From NCBI GenBank assembly GCA_017434885.1, contig JAFSGE010000041.1, positions 1-64,000 of the forward strand: a stretch of 64,000 bases of DNA. The letters run 5' to 3'. Source of the DNA: Lachnospiraceae bacterium (GTDB lineage: Bacteria; Bacillota; Clostridia; Lachnospirales; Lachnospiraceae). The position numbers and the translations under genes are program-made. Below the pieces are notes generated by a model, which had not been told where the DNA came from, did not search any database, and worked only from the letters and a program-made list of their open reading frames with translations. Of this stretch, positions 25,950 to 35,208 are shown piece after piece (within the stretch, counting starts at the first letter, position 1; each line of letters begins with the position of its first letter).

Positions 25950-27458
25950 ATGAAAATTCAAAACCCTATTATCCGTGGTTTTTATCCAGACCCCAGTATT
26001 TGTGAGGCGGAGGGAAAATATTACATAGCGTGCAGTTCATTTCAGTTTTTTCCGGGAGTGCCCATTTTTGAAAGTGAAGATTTGATTAACTGGAAACAGG
26101 TTGCCAATGCCCTTACCAGAACCAGTCAGGTAGAGCTTCATCAGATTCCCAGTTCGGGAGGCGTGTTTGCTCCCACGCTTCGTTATCATAACGGAACATT
26201 TTATATGGTGACCAATAACAATACCTTCGGAAAGAATTTTTATATTTCCACTAAGGATATCAGAGGAGAATGGTCGGAGCCTATTTTTGTGGACCAGGAA
26301 GGAATTGATCCTTCTTTGTTATTTGACAACGGCAAGGTATACTTTACCAGCAATGGTTCCGATGAAAACGGAAAGGGTTGCATTTTACAGTGTGAAATTG
26401 ATATAGAAACGGGAGAAAAGCTGACAGAAAGTATTCCCGTATGGTCGGGAAGCGGCGGTAGATATCTGGAATCACCTCATTTGTATCATATCGGAGACTG
26501 GTATTATATGATGGCGGCAGAAGGCGGTACAGAGTATGGCCATATGATTACTTATGCCAGAAGCAAAAATCCTTTCGGACCCTTTGAAGGATATGAGAAG
26601 AATCCTGTTCTTACCAACAGAAATTTGGGCGGCAATGAAAACAGAATTCAAGGTATCGGACATGGTGACCTGATTTGTGATGCACAGGGAAATTACTATA
26701 TTGTTTGTTTGGGATTCCGCCAGTGCGGAGAGTGGTCTCCTTATCATCATTTGGGACGTGAAGTGTTTATGGCTCCCGTTAGCTGGAATGAGGATGGATG
26801 GTTTGTGGCAGGAAATAACGGAATTGTAACAGAGCACATGGATGTTGCTCTTACAGGAGAGCAGAATACAAAGATTTATGACGTGAGTTTCCCTGTTAAA
26901 GAGGATGATATGCTTCGTTTCAGTTATCTTCGTGATTATCGCAAGGAAAATTATGAGTTTACCGAAACGGGACTTAGAATGCGCGGCACAAAAATTACTT
27001 TAGAAGAAGCAGATACTCCTACTTTTGTGGGCGTGCGCCAGTCAGAGTTTGACACGAAACTGACAGTAAAAGTAAGCGGTGAAGCAAAAGAAGCGGGCGT
27101 GACCGTTTATATGGATGAAAGCCAGCATTATGATTTAGCTGTTATAAAAGAAGGAAAAGAGCGCAAAGTAATTTTGAAAATCTGTACCGGTGATGCAAAA
27201 GCAGTGAACGGAGAGTTTGTGTTACCGGAAGGTACAGAGTCTGTGGAATTATCTGTAAAATCCGAACCGGAACGATATCATTTCTATTGTGTAGCAGAGG
27301 GAGATGAGAAGCTTTTGGGCAGTGCCAGGGCAAAATATCTTTCATCTGAAGTGGCAGGCGGTTTTACGGGAGTATTGATGGGACTCTATGCTATTGACAG
27401 AGAAGAAAATTGGGCAGAATTCACGGAACTTTGCTGGAAACAGGGAGTGGAAGAGTAA
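25950..27458 (+). CDS. GH43 family beta-xylosidase / alpha-L-arabinofuranosidase
   Basis: This is a 502-residue enzyme with start ATG 25950 after CGAAAGGAAG. The five-blade propeller carries the general base D14 in FYPDPSICEA, the pKa modulator D120 in GIDPSLLF and the general acid E174 in RYLESPHLY. The C-terminal about 190 residues form a beta-sandwich like that of GH43 beta-xylosidases (XynB type). It would remove xylose or arabinose from imported oligosaccharides in the cytoplasm, as no signal peptide is present. It is the first gene of the second half of the locus and probably leads an operon through to the acetylesterase at 34 kb. Confidence 0.92.
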   Translation: MKIQNPIIRGFYPDPSICEAEGKYYIACSSFQFFPGVPIFESEDLINWKQVANALTRTSQVELHQIPSSGGVFAPTLRYHNGTFYMVTNNNTFGKNFYISTKDIRGEWSEPIFVDQEGIDPSLLFDNGKVYFTSNGSDENGKGCILQCEIDIETGEKLTESIPVWSGSGGRYLESPHLYHIGDWYYMMAAEGGTEYGHMITYARSKNPFGPFEGYEKNPVLTNRNLGGNENRIQGIGHGDLICDAQGNYYIVCLGFRQCGEWSPYHHLGREVFMAPVSWNEDGWFVAGNNGIVTEHMDVALTGEQNTKIYDVSFPVKEDDMLRFSYLRDYRKENYEFTETGLRMRGTKITLEEADTPTFVGVRQSEFDTKLTVKVSGEAKEAGVTVYMDESQHYDLAVIKEGKERKVILKICTGDAKAVNGEFVLPEGTESVELSVKSEPERYHFYCVAEGDEKLLGSARAKYLSSEVAGGFTGVLMGLYAIDREENWAEFTELCWKQGVEE

Positions 27459-27495
27459 GCAAAGGAAAGTTGCCGGAAAGGCAAGGTAAGAGAGT

Positions 27496-29235
27496 ATGAA
27501 AAACAGAATATACCGCTTGGCAGCAATACTGCTATCCTGCAGTCTTCTTTTTTCAGGATGCGGGCAACAGGCAGATAAAAAAGAAGAATGTCCCTATGAA
27601 GAATTCATTGTAGTAGATGTGTTTGACGGGCTTGCTAATTATCAGGGAGTGCAGTCCGGCTGGTTTGCCAAGCTGGTAAAAGATAAATTTAATATGGAAC
27701 TGAATATCATTGCCCCTAATGTAGCGGGCGGAGGAGATACGCTTTTTGAAACCCGTGCGGCAGCAGGTGATATCGGGGATTTGATTATCTGCAGTGGTGA
27801 GAGCGGCAATCTTCCCGATATGGTAACAGCCGGGCTTGTCATGGACATGGAGCCTTACATTAAGGATAAGCAGATTATGCGTTTTGAAAAGGCAATCCGT
27901 TTCATGCATGAAAACATTCCTCAAGACGGAATTTACGGGATTCCTTCGGAGTTGTCACTAAATGCGCCCACCATGCCGAGTGAAGTATTGGAACCCACTT
28001 ACGGTCCCTATATCCGCTGGGATTTGTATAAAGAGCTCGGATATCCTGAGATGGAAACTTTAGAGGATATGCTTCCGGTACTAAAAGATATGCAGAATCT
28101 TTGTCCCTCAACAGAGGACGGAGAGAGAACCTATGCATTTTCTTTTTTCCGGGACTGGGATGCGAATCTGATGAATGCAGCCAAGCAGCCTTGTTGTTTT
28201 TACGGTTATGATGAGTACGGATTTGTGCTGGCAAAGGCAGATGGAAGTGATTTTCAGAGCATATTAGATGATGATTCCATTTATTTTAGAGTATTAAAAT
28301 GGTATTTTGATGCCAATCAGATGGGACTGGTAGACCCGGATTCCATTACGCAGAAATACGAAGATTTTGTGGAAAAATACGAAAAAGGACAAATACTTTA
28401 TGCTCCCTGGCCCTGGGTGGCACAGACCCACTACAATACCCTTGAGCGGGAAGAACAGGGAAAAGGATTTATGATGGCAGACATTGCCGATATGAGTATT
28501 TATTCTTACGGCTGCAGTGAATATGGAAATCAAAAAAGTATTATTGCCATTGGTGCCAATGCACAGGATCCTGAAAGAATGGCTGATTTCATTGACTGGT
28601 TGTATTCTTCTGAGGGAATCAGTGCAAATGGAGTATTTTCCATTGCCCAGACTGCAGGACCGGAAGGTCTTGCATGGGAATACGGAGAAAAGGGTCCTTA
28701 CCTTACGGAATTCGGAAAAGAGGCATTAGTGAAAGGTGATGCAACTGTACCGGAGGAATGGGGCGGAGGCAGCTGGAAAGGCGGCATTTCTCAATTAAAT
28801 TATCTGGCGGTTAATAAAATGGAACTGGATGAGAGGGGATATCCTTATCAATACCAGATGTGGGAATCGGTGATTGACGGTAGCGCGTCCGCAATAAAAA
28901 AAGACTGGCAGATGCAGATGGGTGCAACAACAACGCTTGATTATCTGATTGATAACGGTAAGCTGGCGGTTTCACCGGGATGCGGTTATACAAATCCTTC
29001 TGAAAATACAGAGCAGACAGCGATTCGAAAGCAGTGCCGCGGTGTTATTCAGGAGTATTCGTGGCGTATGATTTTTGCAGAAGATGAAAAAGAGTTTTAT
29101 GAACTTCTTCACACGATGCAGGAAGAAGCATATGCACTTGGTTTTGAAGAAATACTGGCCTTTGATATGGAAGGCGCCATGGCAAAAGATGCAGCAAAAA
29201 AAGAAGCGGTCAAAGCATATAGCGGAAAGGAATAG
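27496..29235 (+). CDS. Second oligosaccharide-binding lipoprotein, without own permeases
   Basis: This 579-residue lipoprotein has a lipobox (LLFSGCGQ, Cys near 22) and a two-lobed binding fold. It is a clear paralogue of the protein at 16892: LANYQGVQSGWF, NMELNIIAP and RWDLYKELGYPEMETLEDM match in order. No permease or ATPase gene accompanies it, so it probably feeds the same permease pair with a different oligosaccharide or acts as a co-sensor for the kinase. The gap of 37 bases after GH43 and 4 bases before GH42 places it in the same operon. Confidence 0.9.
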   Translation: MKNRIYRLAAILLSCSLLFSGCGQQADKKEECPYEEFIVVDVFDGLANYQGVQSGWFAKLVKDKFNMELNIIAPNVAGGGDTLFETRAAAGDIGDLIICSGESGNLPDMVTAGLVMDMEPYIKDKQIMRFEKAIRFMHENIPQDGIYGIPSELSLNAPTMPSEVLEPTYGPYIRWDLYKELGYPEMETLEDMLPVLKDMQNLCPSTEDGERTYAFSFFRDWDANLMNAAKQPCCFYGYDEYGFVLAKADGSDFQSILDDDSIYFRVLKWYFDANQMGLVDPDSITQKYEDFVEKYEKGQILYAPWPWVAQTHYNTLEREEQGKGFMMADIADMSIYSYGCSEYGNQKSIIAIGANAQDPERMADFIDWLYSSEGISANGVFSIAQTAGPEGLAWEYGEKGPYLTEFGKEALVKGDATVPEEWGGGSWKGGISQLNYLAVNKMELDERGYPYQYQMWESVIDGSASAIKKDWQMQMGATTTLDYLIDNGKLAVSPGCGYTNPSENTEQTAIRKQCRGVIQEYSWRMIFAEDEKEFYELLHTMQEEAYALGFEEILAFDMEGAMAKDAAKKEAVKAYSGKE

Positions 29236-29239
29236 AAGC

Positions 29240-31258
29240 ATGATAGAGAGCAGTAAAGTAAATAAAATATTGTACGGTGGAGATTACAACCCGGAGCAAT
29301 GGCCGGAAGAAATCTGGGAAGAGGATATGCGTCTTTTTAAGCTGGCGCATATTGACATTGTGACGCTCAATGTATTTAGTTGGGCAGCTTTGCAGCCGGA
29401 TGAAGATACCTATGACTTTGCCCGTCTTGATAAGATTATGAAAATGGTAAAGGATAACGGACTGAAGGTATGTATGGCAACCTCTACTGCAGCTCATCCT
29501 GCATGGATGGCGCGTAAGTATCCTGATATCCTGCGTGTGGAACACAATGGTATGAAGAGAAAATTCGGAGCAAGACACAATTCCTGTCCCAACAGTCCTA
29601 CTTACCGCAAATATTCCGTTGCCCTGGCAGGGAAGCTTGCGGAGCGCTATAAGGATTATGACAATATCGTGGCATGGCATATTTCCAATGAATACGGCGG
29701 AGAGTGCTATTGCGAAAATTGCGAAAAGGCATTTCGAGGATGGCTCAAAAAGAAATACGGAACAATTGATGAATTAAACAGAGTATGGAACATGTCTTTC
29801 TGGGGACATACCTTATACGATTTTGATGATGTTGTTCTTCCCAATATGCTTTCCGAAGAGTTTGCGTGGGACGGAATTCGCACCAATTTCCAAGGGATAT
29901 CATTAGATTACAATCGTTTCAACTCTGACAGCATGTTAGAGTGCTTTCAGATGGAATATGAAGCTGTAAAGAAATATACACCGGACATTCCGGTTACTAC
30001 CAATCTGATGGGTTCCTACAAACCTCTTGATTATCAGAAGTGGGGAAAATACATGGACTTCATTTCCTGGGACAATTATCCCGGTTATGATTCTTACCCG
30101 GCACAGGTTGCCATGCAGCATGATTTGATGAGAGGATTAAAACAGGGAAAACCTTTTGCTCTTATGGAGCAGACTCCCAGTGTGAGCAACTGGCATATTT
30201 ATTGTAAGTTAAAGAGACCCGGTGTGATGCGCCTTTGGAGTTATCAGGCCGTGGCCCATGGTGCAGATACGGTTATGTTTTTCCAGATGAGAAGAAGTAT
30301 CGGTGCATGCGAAAAATATCACGGTGCTGTGATAGACCATGTGGGCAACGAAAATACAAGGGTATTTAGGGAAATTACTCAGCTTGGCAAAGAACTTGAC
30401 CAAATCGGAAGTGAAATTCTGGGTGCAAAAGAAGATGCAAAGGTTGCCATTGTGTTTGATTGGGACAACTGGTGGGCAGCAGAGTTTTCCGCAGGACCAA
30501 GCAGATTGATTAACTATTGTCAGGAAGTTGGCAGATATCACAGGGCATTAAGTGAGCAGAATATTTCCCTTGATTTTGTCAGCGTGGATGACGATTTATC
30601 TTCTTACAAGCTGGTAATTGCTCCCCTTCTTTATATGTGTAAGGATGGATTTGACGAGAAAATCCGCAGTTATGTAAAGAATGGCGGCAGCTTTGTGACC
30701 ACCTATTTCAGTGGTTATGTAGAGGACCATGATTTGGTAATCACCGGCGGATATCCCGGCAGATTAAAGGATATTTTGGGAATTTGGGTGGAGGAATCCG
30801 ATGCACTTCCCGAAGGAGAAGCAAATTCCTTTACTTATAAAGAAAAAACATATCCTGCGCAGGTACTTTGCGATTTACTTCATTTGCAGGGAGCAGAAGC
30901 GCTTAGTAATTATGAAAGTGATTTCTATGAAGGAATGCCTGTGTTGACTTGTAACCGGTTTGGGGAGGGTAAAGCATATTATGTGGCAACAGCGTCCGAT
31001 GAAGAATTTTATAAAGACTTTTTGGGCGGACTCTGCAAGGAACTTGAGATTATGCCGGTAGCGGATGTTCCGGAAGGCGTGGAAGCTTGCGAGCGAATCA
31101 ATGAAAAAGGAAGTTATTTATTCCTGTTAAATCACTCTGCAAAAGAACAGCGAGTATTGCTTGAAAAAGCAGGCTGCGATTTAATCAGCGGTCAAAGCTA
31201 TCAGGCAGGAGATAGTCTTGTTCTTTCCAAAGCAGGCGTTGCTATTGTAAAAAAATAA
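29240..31258 (+). CDS. GH42 beta-galactosidase
   Basis: This 672-residue enzyme starts at ATG 29240, four bases after the lipoprotein stop; the longer open frame is a shadow. The TIM barrel carries the acid/base E151 in WHISNEYGGEC and the nucleophile E310 in FALMEQTPSVSNW. Cysteines 156, 158 and 161 (CYCENC) with an upstream Cys form the zinc site common in GH42. A trimerisation domain and a small C-terminal beta domain follow. It removes terminal beta-galactose, or alpha-L-arabinopyranose in some members, from imported oligosaccharides. Cytoplasmic location is expected. Confidence 0.93.
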   Translation: MIESSKVNKILYGGDYNPEQWPEEIWEEDMRLFKLAHIDIVTLNVFSWAALQPDEDTYDFARLDKIMKMVKDNGLKVCMATSTAAHPAWMARKYPDILRVEHNGMKRKFGARHNSCPNSPTYRKYSVALAGKLAERYKDYDNIVAWHISNEYGGECYCENCEKAFRGWLKKKYGTIDELNRVWNMSFWGHTLYDFDDVVLPNMLSEEFAWDGIRTNFQGISLDYNRFNSDSMLECFQMEYEAVKKYTPDIPVTTNLMGSYKPLDYQKWGKYMDFISWDNYPGYDSYPAQVAMQHDLMRGLKQGKPFALMEQTPSVSNWHIYCKLKRPGVMRLWSYQAVAHGADTVMFFQMRRSIGACEKYHGAVIDHVGNENTRVFREITQLGKELDQIGSEILGAKEDAKVAIVFDWDNWWAAEFSAGPSRLINYCQEVGRYHRALSEQNISLDFVSVDDDLSSYKLVIAPLLYMCKDGFDEKIRSYVKNGGSFVTTYFSGYVEDHDLVITGGYPGRLKDILGIWVEESDALPEGEANSFTYKEKTYPAQVLCDLLHLQGAEALSNYESDFYEGMPVLTCNRFGEGKAYYVATASDEEFYKDFLGGLCKELEIMPVADVPEGVEACERINEKGSYLFLLNHSAKEQRVLLEKAGCDLISGQSYQAGDSLVLSKAGVAIVKK

Positions 31259-31307
31259 AAGGAATTATCATGAGTATGGAATTAATAAGAAATAAGGGAG
31301 AGATTTT

Positions 31308-32570
31308 ATGAGAGAATTAACAGCACCCATGGGGTGGAACAGCTGGGATTGCTATGGTGCAGCGGTGAATGAAGAGATTGTAAGACAAAATGCCGAATTT
31401 ATGGCAAAGAATTTAAAAGAGTATGGATGGGAATATATCGTAGTGGATATCCAATGGTCGGCGCCTAATGCGCAGAATCATGAATATGATCCTTTTGCAG
31501 AGCTTTGTATGGATGAGTATTCCAGATTAATTCCCGCTGAAAACCGTTTTCCTTCTTCTGCAGGAGGAAAGGGATTTGCTCCATTGGCGGAATATGTGCA
31601 TTCCTTGGGATTAAAATTCGGTATTCACATTATGCGAGGCATTCCCAGACAGGCGGTTCATCGCAATACGCCCATTAAAGGCACGGATAAAACGGCAAGA
31701 GAAATTGCCAAGACAAACAGTATTTGTCAGTGGAACACTGACATGTACGGTGTAGATGCAGCGAAGGAAGGCGCAAGAGAGTATTATAACAGTTTGTTTG
31801 AACTGTATGCTTCCTGGGGTGTTGATTTTATTAAGTGTGATGACATTGCAAGAGAGCTTCCCCATGAGGAGGAAGAGTTGATACTGCTCAGTGAAGCCCT
31901 TCACGGATGCGGAAGAGAGATGATTTTAAGCCTTTCTCCCGGTCCTGCTCTTCTGGAAAAAGCTGAACTTTACAAACAGATTTCCAATATGTGGCGTATT
32001 ACCGATGATTTTTGGGATCAGTGGGAGCTTCTTTATGACATGTTTGGGAGAGCAGAAAAGTGGTGTACCCATACCGGTGCAGGGCATTGGCCGGATGCGG
32101 ATATGCTTCCGGTTGGACCGCTTCGTCAGGATTATGACGAAAAGGATTGGACAAAGTTTACCGAAGATGAACAGATTACCATGCTGACACTTTGGAGTAT
32201 TTTCCGTTCCCCTCTTATGATTGGTGGTGAAATGACGAAATTCGACAAGTTTACCATGAATCTTCTGACCAATGAAGAAATACTCCGCATGCATCAGGAG
32301 GTGCGTCATTCACATCAGGTATGGCGTCGTGAGATAAACGGAGTAGAGCATATTGTGTGGATGGGCATAAGTATAGAAGGTGGTATTTATATAGCTGTCT
32401 TTAATGCAGGAGAAGAGGACAGCAAGATTTCCATTGCACTTAATGAACTGGAGATTTATAATGAAATAAAGGGATACGAGCTTTGGAGCAGAGAAAATGT
32501 GGCACTTGACGGAGTACTTCCGGTAGAGCTCAAAAAGCATGGTGCAAAAGCATATTATTTAGAGTTTTAA
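31308..32570 (+). CDS. GH27-like alpha-galactosidase or beta-L-arabinopyranosidase
   Basis: This 420-residue enzyme opens with the clan-D signature MGWNSWDCYG (8-17). The nucleophile is D178 in FIKCDDIARE and a candidate acid/base Asp is in WRITDDFWDQW. The C-terminal about 80 residues form the usual beta domain. The family includes alpha-galactosidases, alpha-N-acetylgalactosaminidases and beta-L-arabinopyranosidases, and sequence reading cannot separate these. A galactose or arabinopyranose cap on a xylosylated oligosaccharide would fit the neighbours. No signal peptide is present. GGGAGAG precedes the start. Confidence 0.88.
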   Translation: MRELTAPMGWNSWDCYGAAVNEEIVRQNAEFMAKNLKEYGWEYIVVDIQWSAPNAQNHEYDPFAELCMDEYSRLIPAENRFPSSAGGKGFAPLAEYVHSLGLKFGIHIMRGIPRQAVHRNTPIKGTDKTAREIAKTNSICQWNTDMYGVDAAKEGAREYYNSLFELYASWGVDFIKCDDIARELPHEEEELILLSEALHGCGREMILSLSPGPALLEKAELYKQISNMWRITDDFWDQWELLYDMFGRAEKWCTHTGAGHWPDADMLPVGPLRQDYDEKDWTKFTEDEQITMLTLWSIFRSPLMIGGEMTKFDKFTMNLLTNEEILRMHQEVRHSHQVWRREINGVEHIVWMGISIEGGIYIAVFNAGEEDSKISIALNELEIYNEIKGYELWSRENVALDGVLPVELKKHGAKAYYLEF

Positions 32571-32588
32571 TATAAGTAAAAAAAATAA

Positions 32589-32621
32589 AAAATTGTGCGA
32601 CATAGAGTTGCACAATTTTTT
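32589..32621 (+). terminator. Terminator between GH27 and the acetylesterase gene
   Basis: AAAATTGTGC (32589-32598) pairs with GCACAATTTTTT (32610-32621), ending in T. It separates the GH27 gene from the acetylesterase, which may therefore have its own weak promoter or depend on read-through. Confidence 0.7.
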
Positions 32622-32682
32622 GTCCAATAAGACGGCTTGCAAAGCGTAGCGTCGTTTGGTATCGTAAGGACGGAGGAAGAAA

Positions 32683-34224
32683 ATGTTAAAGACAGCAGCG
32701 GTTTTCAGTGATAATATGGTATTACAGAGAAATAAAAAAATCCGTGTATTTGGCAGTGCGGATGATGGTAGCAGGATTACGGTGTCCTTGCTCGGGAAAA
32801 AGAGCGAAAATATCTGCAAGAACGGCAAATGGATGGTTTATCTGCCGGAGTATGAGGCGACGGAAGATGCCGTAATGGAGATTACCGACGGTAAGGATAC
32901 CATTACTTTTAAAAATATTGCCATTGGTGAAGTCTGGCTTGCGGGAGGGCAGTCCAATATGGAACTGGAACTGCAAAATGCCAAAGGCGGTGCAGAAGCA
33001 CTGAAAGCAAATCCGAAGGAAGATACTGTTTTACAAAAAATCCGTTTTTACTATACTCCAAAAAAAGCTTATGAGTGTGAGGAACTTTGGGAAGAGGAAG
33101 CAAGAGCTCACTGGGAGGTTTTTGGTGAGACGGATGCTGCCAAATGGTCTGCGGTAGGTTTCTTTTTTGCCAAGAAGCTTGCAGCAAAACTGGGCGTAAC
33201 CGTAGGTGTTATCGGTTGTAACTGGGGAGGTACCTCAGCCAGTGTGTGGATGAGCAGGGAAGCGCTTCTTGAGCATGAAGATACCCGTGGTTATGTTGAG
33301 GACTATGAAAACAGTGAGGCTGCCTGTAAGCCGAGAGAACAACAGATAGAAGATTACAAGGCCTATGAAAGGTATCATGCCGATTGGGAAGCAAAGGCAG
33401 CAGGTATTTATGAAAAAGAACCTATGGCGGCATTTGACAAGGTGCAGGAGATGATAGGTCCCTGTCAGTATCCCGGTCCCATGAATTGTGCCAACTTCAC
33501 CAGACCTTACGGGCTTTATGAAGTAATGTTAAAGAAACTGGCGCCTTATACTCTCGGAGGATTTATTTTTTATCAGGGAGAAACAGATGAAGGAAAGCCG
33601 AGAGAATACTACACGCTTTTTAGCCGTTTAATCAGGCAGTGGAGAGAAGATTTTATGGATGAGGAGCTTCCTTTCCATTTTGTACAGCTTACCATGCACA
33701 GATATCAGCATGACCCGGATACCAAAAGCTGGTGTATTCTTCGTGAAAATCAGATGAAGGTGTACAGGACGGTAAAGAATACGGGAATTGCTGTAATTAT
33801 TGACTGCGGAGAGTTTCATGAGATTCATCCCAAGGATAAGAAGAGCGTAGGGGAGAGACTGGCACTGCAGGCACTCTGCCATACCTATCATATGATAGAA
33901 GAGAAAAATGCTTTTGGTCCTATTTACAGAGATTACCTGTATGCTGACGGCGGCATGGAGCTTTTCTTTGATTACGCAGAGGAAGGCTTTACTGTAAAGG
34001 GAGAGCTTAGTGGTTTTGAAATTGCAGGAGAAGACCAAGTATTCTATCCGGCGAAAGCACATACTTTGTCAGAGAATGGAAAAAGAAATGTCATCTTTGT
34101 TTCCTCTGAGCATGTTAAAGAACCGATAATGGCAAGATATCTTTGGAGAAACTACGCAGAAGTTCCTTTGTTTGGACAAAACGGACTTCCCGCCGCGCCT
34201 TTTCGGACACATAAAGGGAGATAA
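32683..34224 (+). CDS. SGNH-type acetylesterase (sialate O-acetylesterase / xylan acetylesterase family)
   Basis: This is a 513-residue protein. The nucleophile S91 lies in AGGQSNMELEL, the block I signature of the SASA domain. GCNWGGTSASVW and FIFYQGETDEG give blocks II and III, and IHPKDK near residue 385 supplies the catalytic His. The N-terminal about 80 residues form a small beta domain. The family includes sialate 9-O-acetylesterases and, in glycan loci, xylan acetylesterases. With xylosidases beside it and no sialic acid genes, removal of acetyl groups from plant glycan fragments is more likely. ACGGAGGAAG is the ribosome site. No signal peptide is seen. Confidence 0.82.
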   Translation: MLKTAAVFSDNMVLQRNKKIRVFGSADDGSRITVSLLGKKSENICKNGKWMVYLPEYEATEDAVMEITDGKDTITFKNIAIGEVWLAGGQSNMELELQNAKGGAEALKANPKEDTVLQKIRFYYTPKKAYECEELWEEEARAHWEVFGETDAAKWSAVGFFFAKKLAAKLGVTVGVIGCNWGGTSASVWMSREALLEHEDTRGYVEDYENSEAACKPREQQIEDYKAYERYHADWEAKAAGIYEKEPMAAFDKVQEMIGPCQYPGPMNCANFTRPYGLYEVMLKKLAPYTLGGFIFYQGETDEGKPREYYTLFSRLIRQWREDFMDEELPFHFVQLTMHRYQHDPDTKSWCILRENQMKVYRTVKNTGIAVIIDCGEFHEIHPKDKKSVGERLALQALCHTYHMIEEKNAFGPIYRDYLYADGGMELFFDYAEEGFTVKGELSGFEIAGEDQVFYPAKAHTLSENGKRNVIFVSSEHVKEPIMARYLWRNYAEVPLFGQNGLPAAPFRTHKGR

Positions 34225-34227
34225 TGC

Positions 34228-35208
34228 ATGAATTACATTGTACTGGATTTGGAATGGAATCAGAGTAACACCGGAGAAGAACCGGAAGTGAAGGAGATGC
34301 CCTTTGAAATTATTGATATCGGGGCAATCAAGATGAATGAAGAGAAGGTAATGATTGATGAATTTAATCAGTTGGTGAAACCTGCTGTTTATCTTCACAT
34401 GCATAAAATTACCAGTAAAATTATTCATCTTCATATGAGAGATTTACGAAAAGGGAATCCTTTTACACAGGTGGCAGGTGAATTTCTGGACTGGTGCGGA
34501 AAAGACTATATTTTCTGTACATGGGGTCCTTTGGATTTGTATGAATTGCAAAGAAACTTAAGGTTTTATGATATGGAGCCTCTTTCTGATAAGCCACTTA
34601 AGTTTCTTGATGTCCAAAAGCTGTTCAGTATCGCTTATGAAGACAGGAAGAGCCGCCGGAGTTTGGAGTATGCCATAGATTTTTTGAACATCGAAAAAGA
34701 CATTCCTTTTCACAGAGCATTCAGTGACGCCTATTATACCGCAAAGGTTCTTGAGACGTTAAAGGATGATGTGCTTGAAAATTATTCCATTGATACCTTT
34801 GTGCTTCCGGGAAGCCGGGAAGAGGAAATTCATGTAATGTTTCATGATTATATGAAGTATATTTCCAGAGAGTTTCCGGATAAGCAGATAGCCATGGAGG
34901 ACAAAGAGGTTATCAGCACAAAGTGTTATCTTTGCCACAAAAATATCCGCAAAACCATCCGTTGGTTTACTCCTAACGGAAAGCATTATTATAGTGTTGC
35001 CCATTGTCCGGAACACGGTTTTATGAAGGCAAAAATCAGAATCCGCAAAACAGAAAAAGACAGTGTATATGTGGTAAAGACAACAAAGTTTATTTCTGAA
35101 GAGGATGCAGGGCAAATCGCCCAAAAAAGAGAGCAGGCAAAGGAACAACAAAAAATAAAGCGCAAAATGTTAAAAAACAGGCAACAGAAGAAAAAGTTAT
35201 CTGATTAG
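34228..35208 (+). CDS. DEDDh-type 3'-5' exonuclease
   Basis: This 326-residue protein has the exonuclease fold in its first 190 residues. D7 and E9 in IVLDLEWNQ form ExoI, a Trp-Gly-Pro-containing segment with Asp (CTWGPLDLYEL) marks ExoII, and HRAFSDAYYTAKV gives the DEDDh His and Asp of ExoIII. This matches KapD/ERI-1-like RNases or DNases. The C-terminal 130 residues contain paired cysteines (KCYLCHKN and AHCPEH), possibly a zinc ribbon, and a basic tail. It starts three bases after the esterase stop but appears unrelated to the glycan locus. It converges with the D,D-carboxypeptidase gene and overlaps its 3' end by four bases. Confidence 0.85.
   Translation: MNYIVLDLEWNQSNTGEEPEVKEMPFEIIDIGAIKMNEEKVMIDEFNQLVKPAVYLHMHKITSKIIHLHMRDLRKGNPFTQVAGEFLDWCGKDYIFCTWGPLDLYELQRNLRFYDMEPLSDKPLKFLDVQKLFSIAYEDRKSRRSLEYAIDFLNIEKDIPFHRAFSDAYYTAKVLETLKDDVLENYSIDTFVLPGSREEEIHVMFHDYMKYISREFPDKQIAMEDKEVISTKCYLCHKNIRKTIRWFTPNGKHYYSVAHCPEHGFMKAKIRIRKTEKDSVYVVKTTKFISEEDAGQIAQKREQAKEQQKIKRKMLKNRQQKKKLSD

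Noticed and set aside
32630-32680. Palindromic-looking GACG...CGTC segment before the acetylesterase
   Set aside because: The pairing is short and not followed by a T-run or recognisable regulatory sequence. I could not support a riboswitch.
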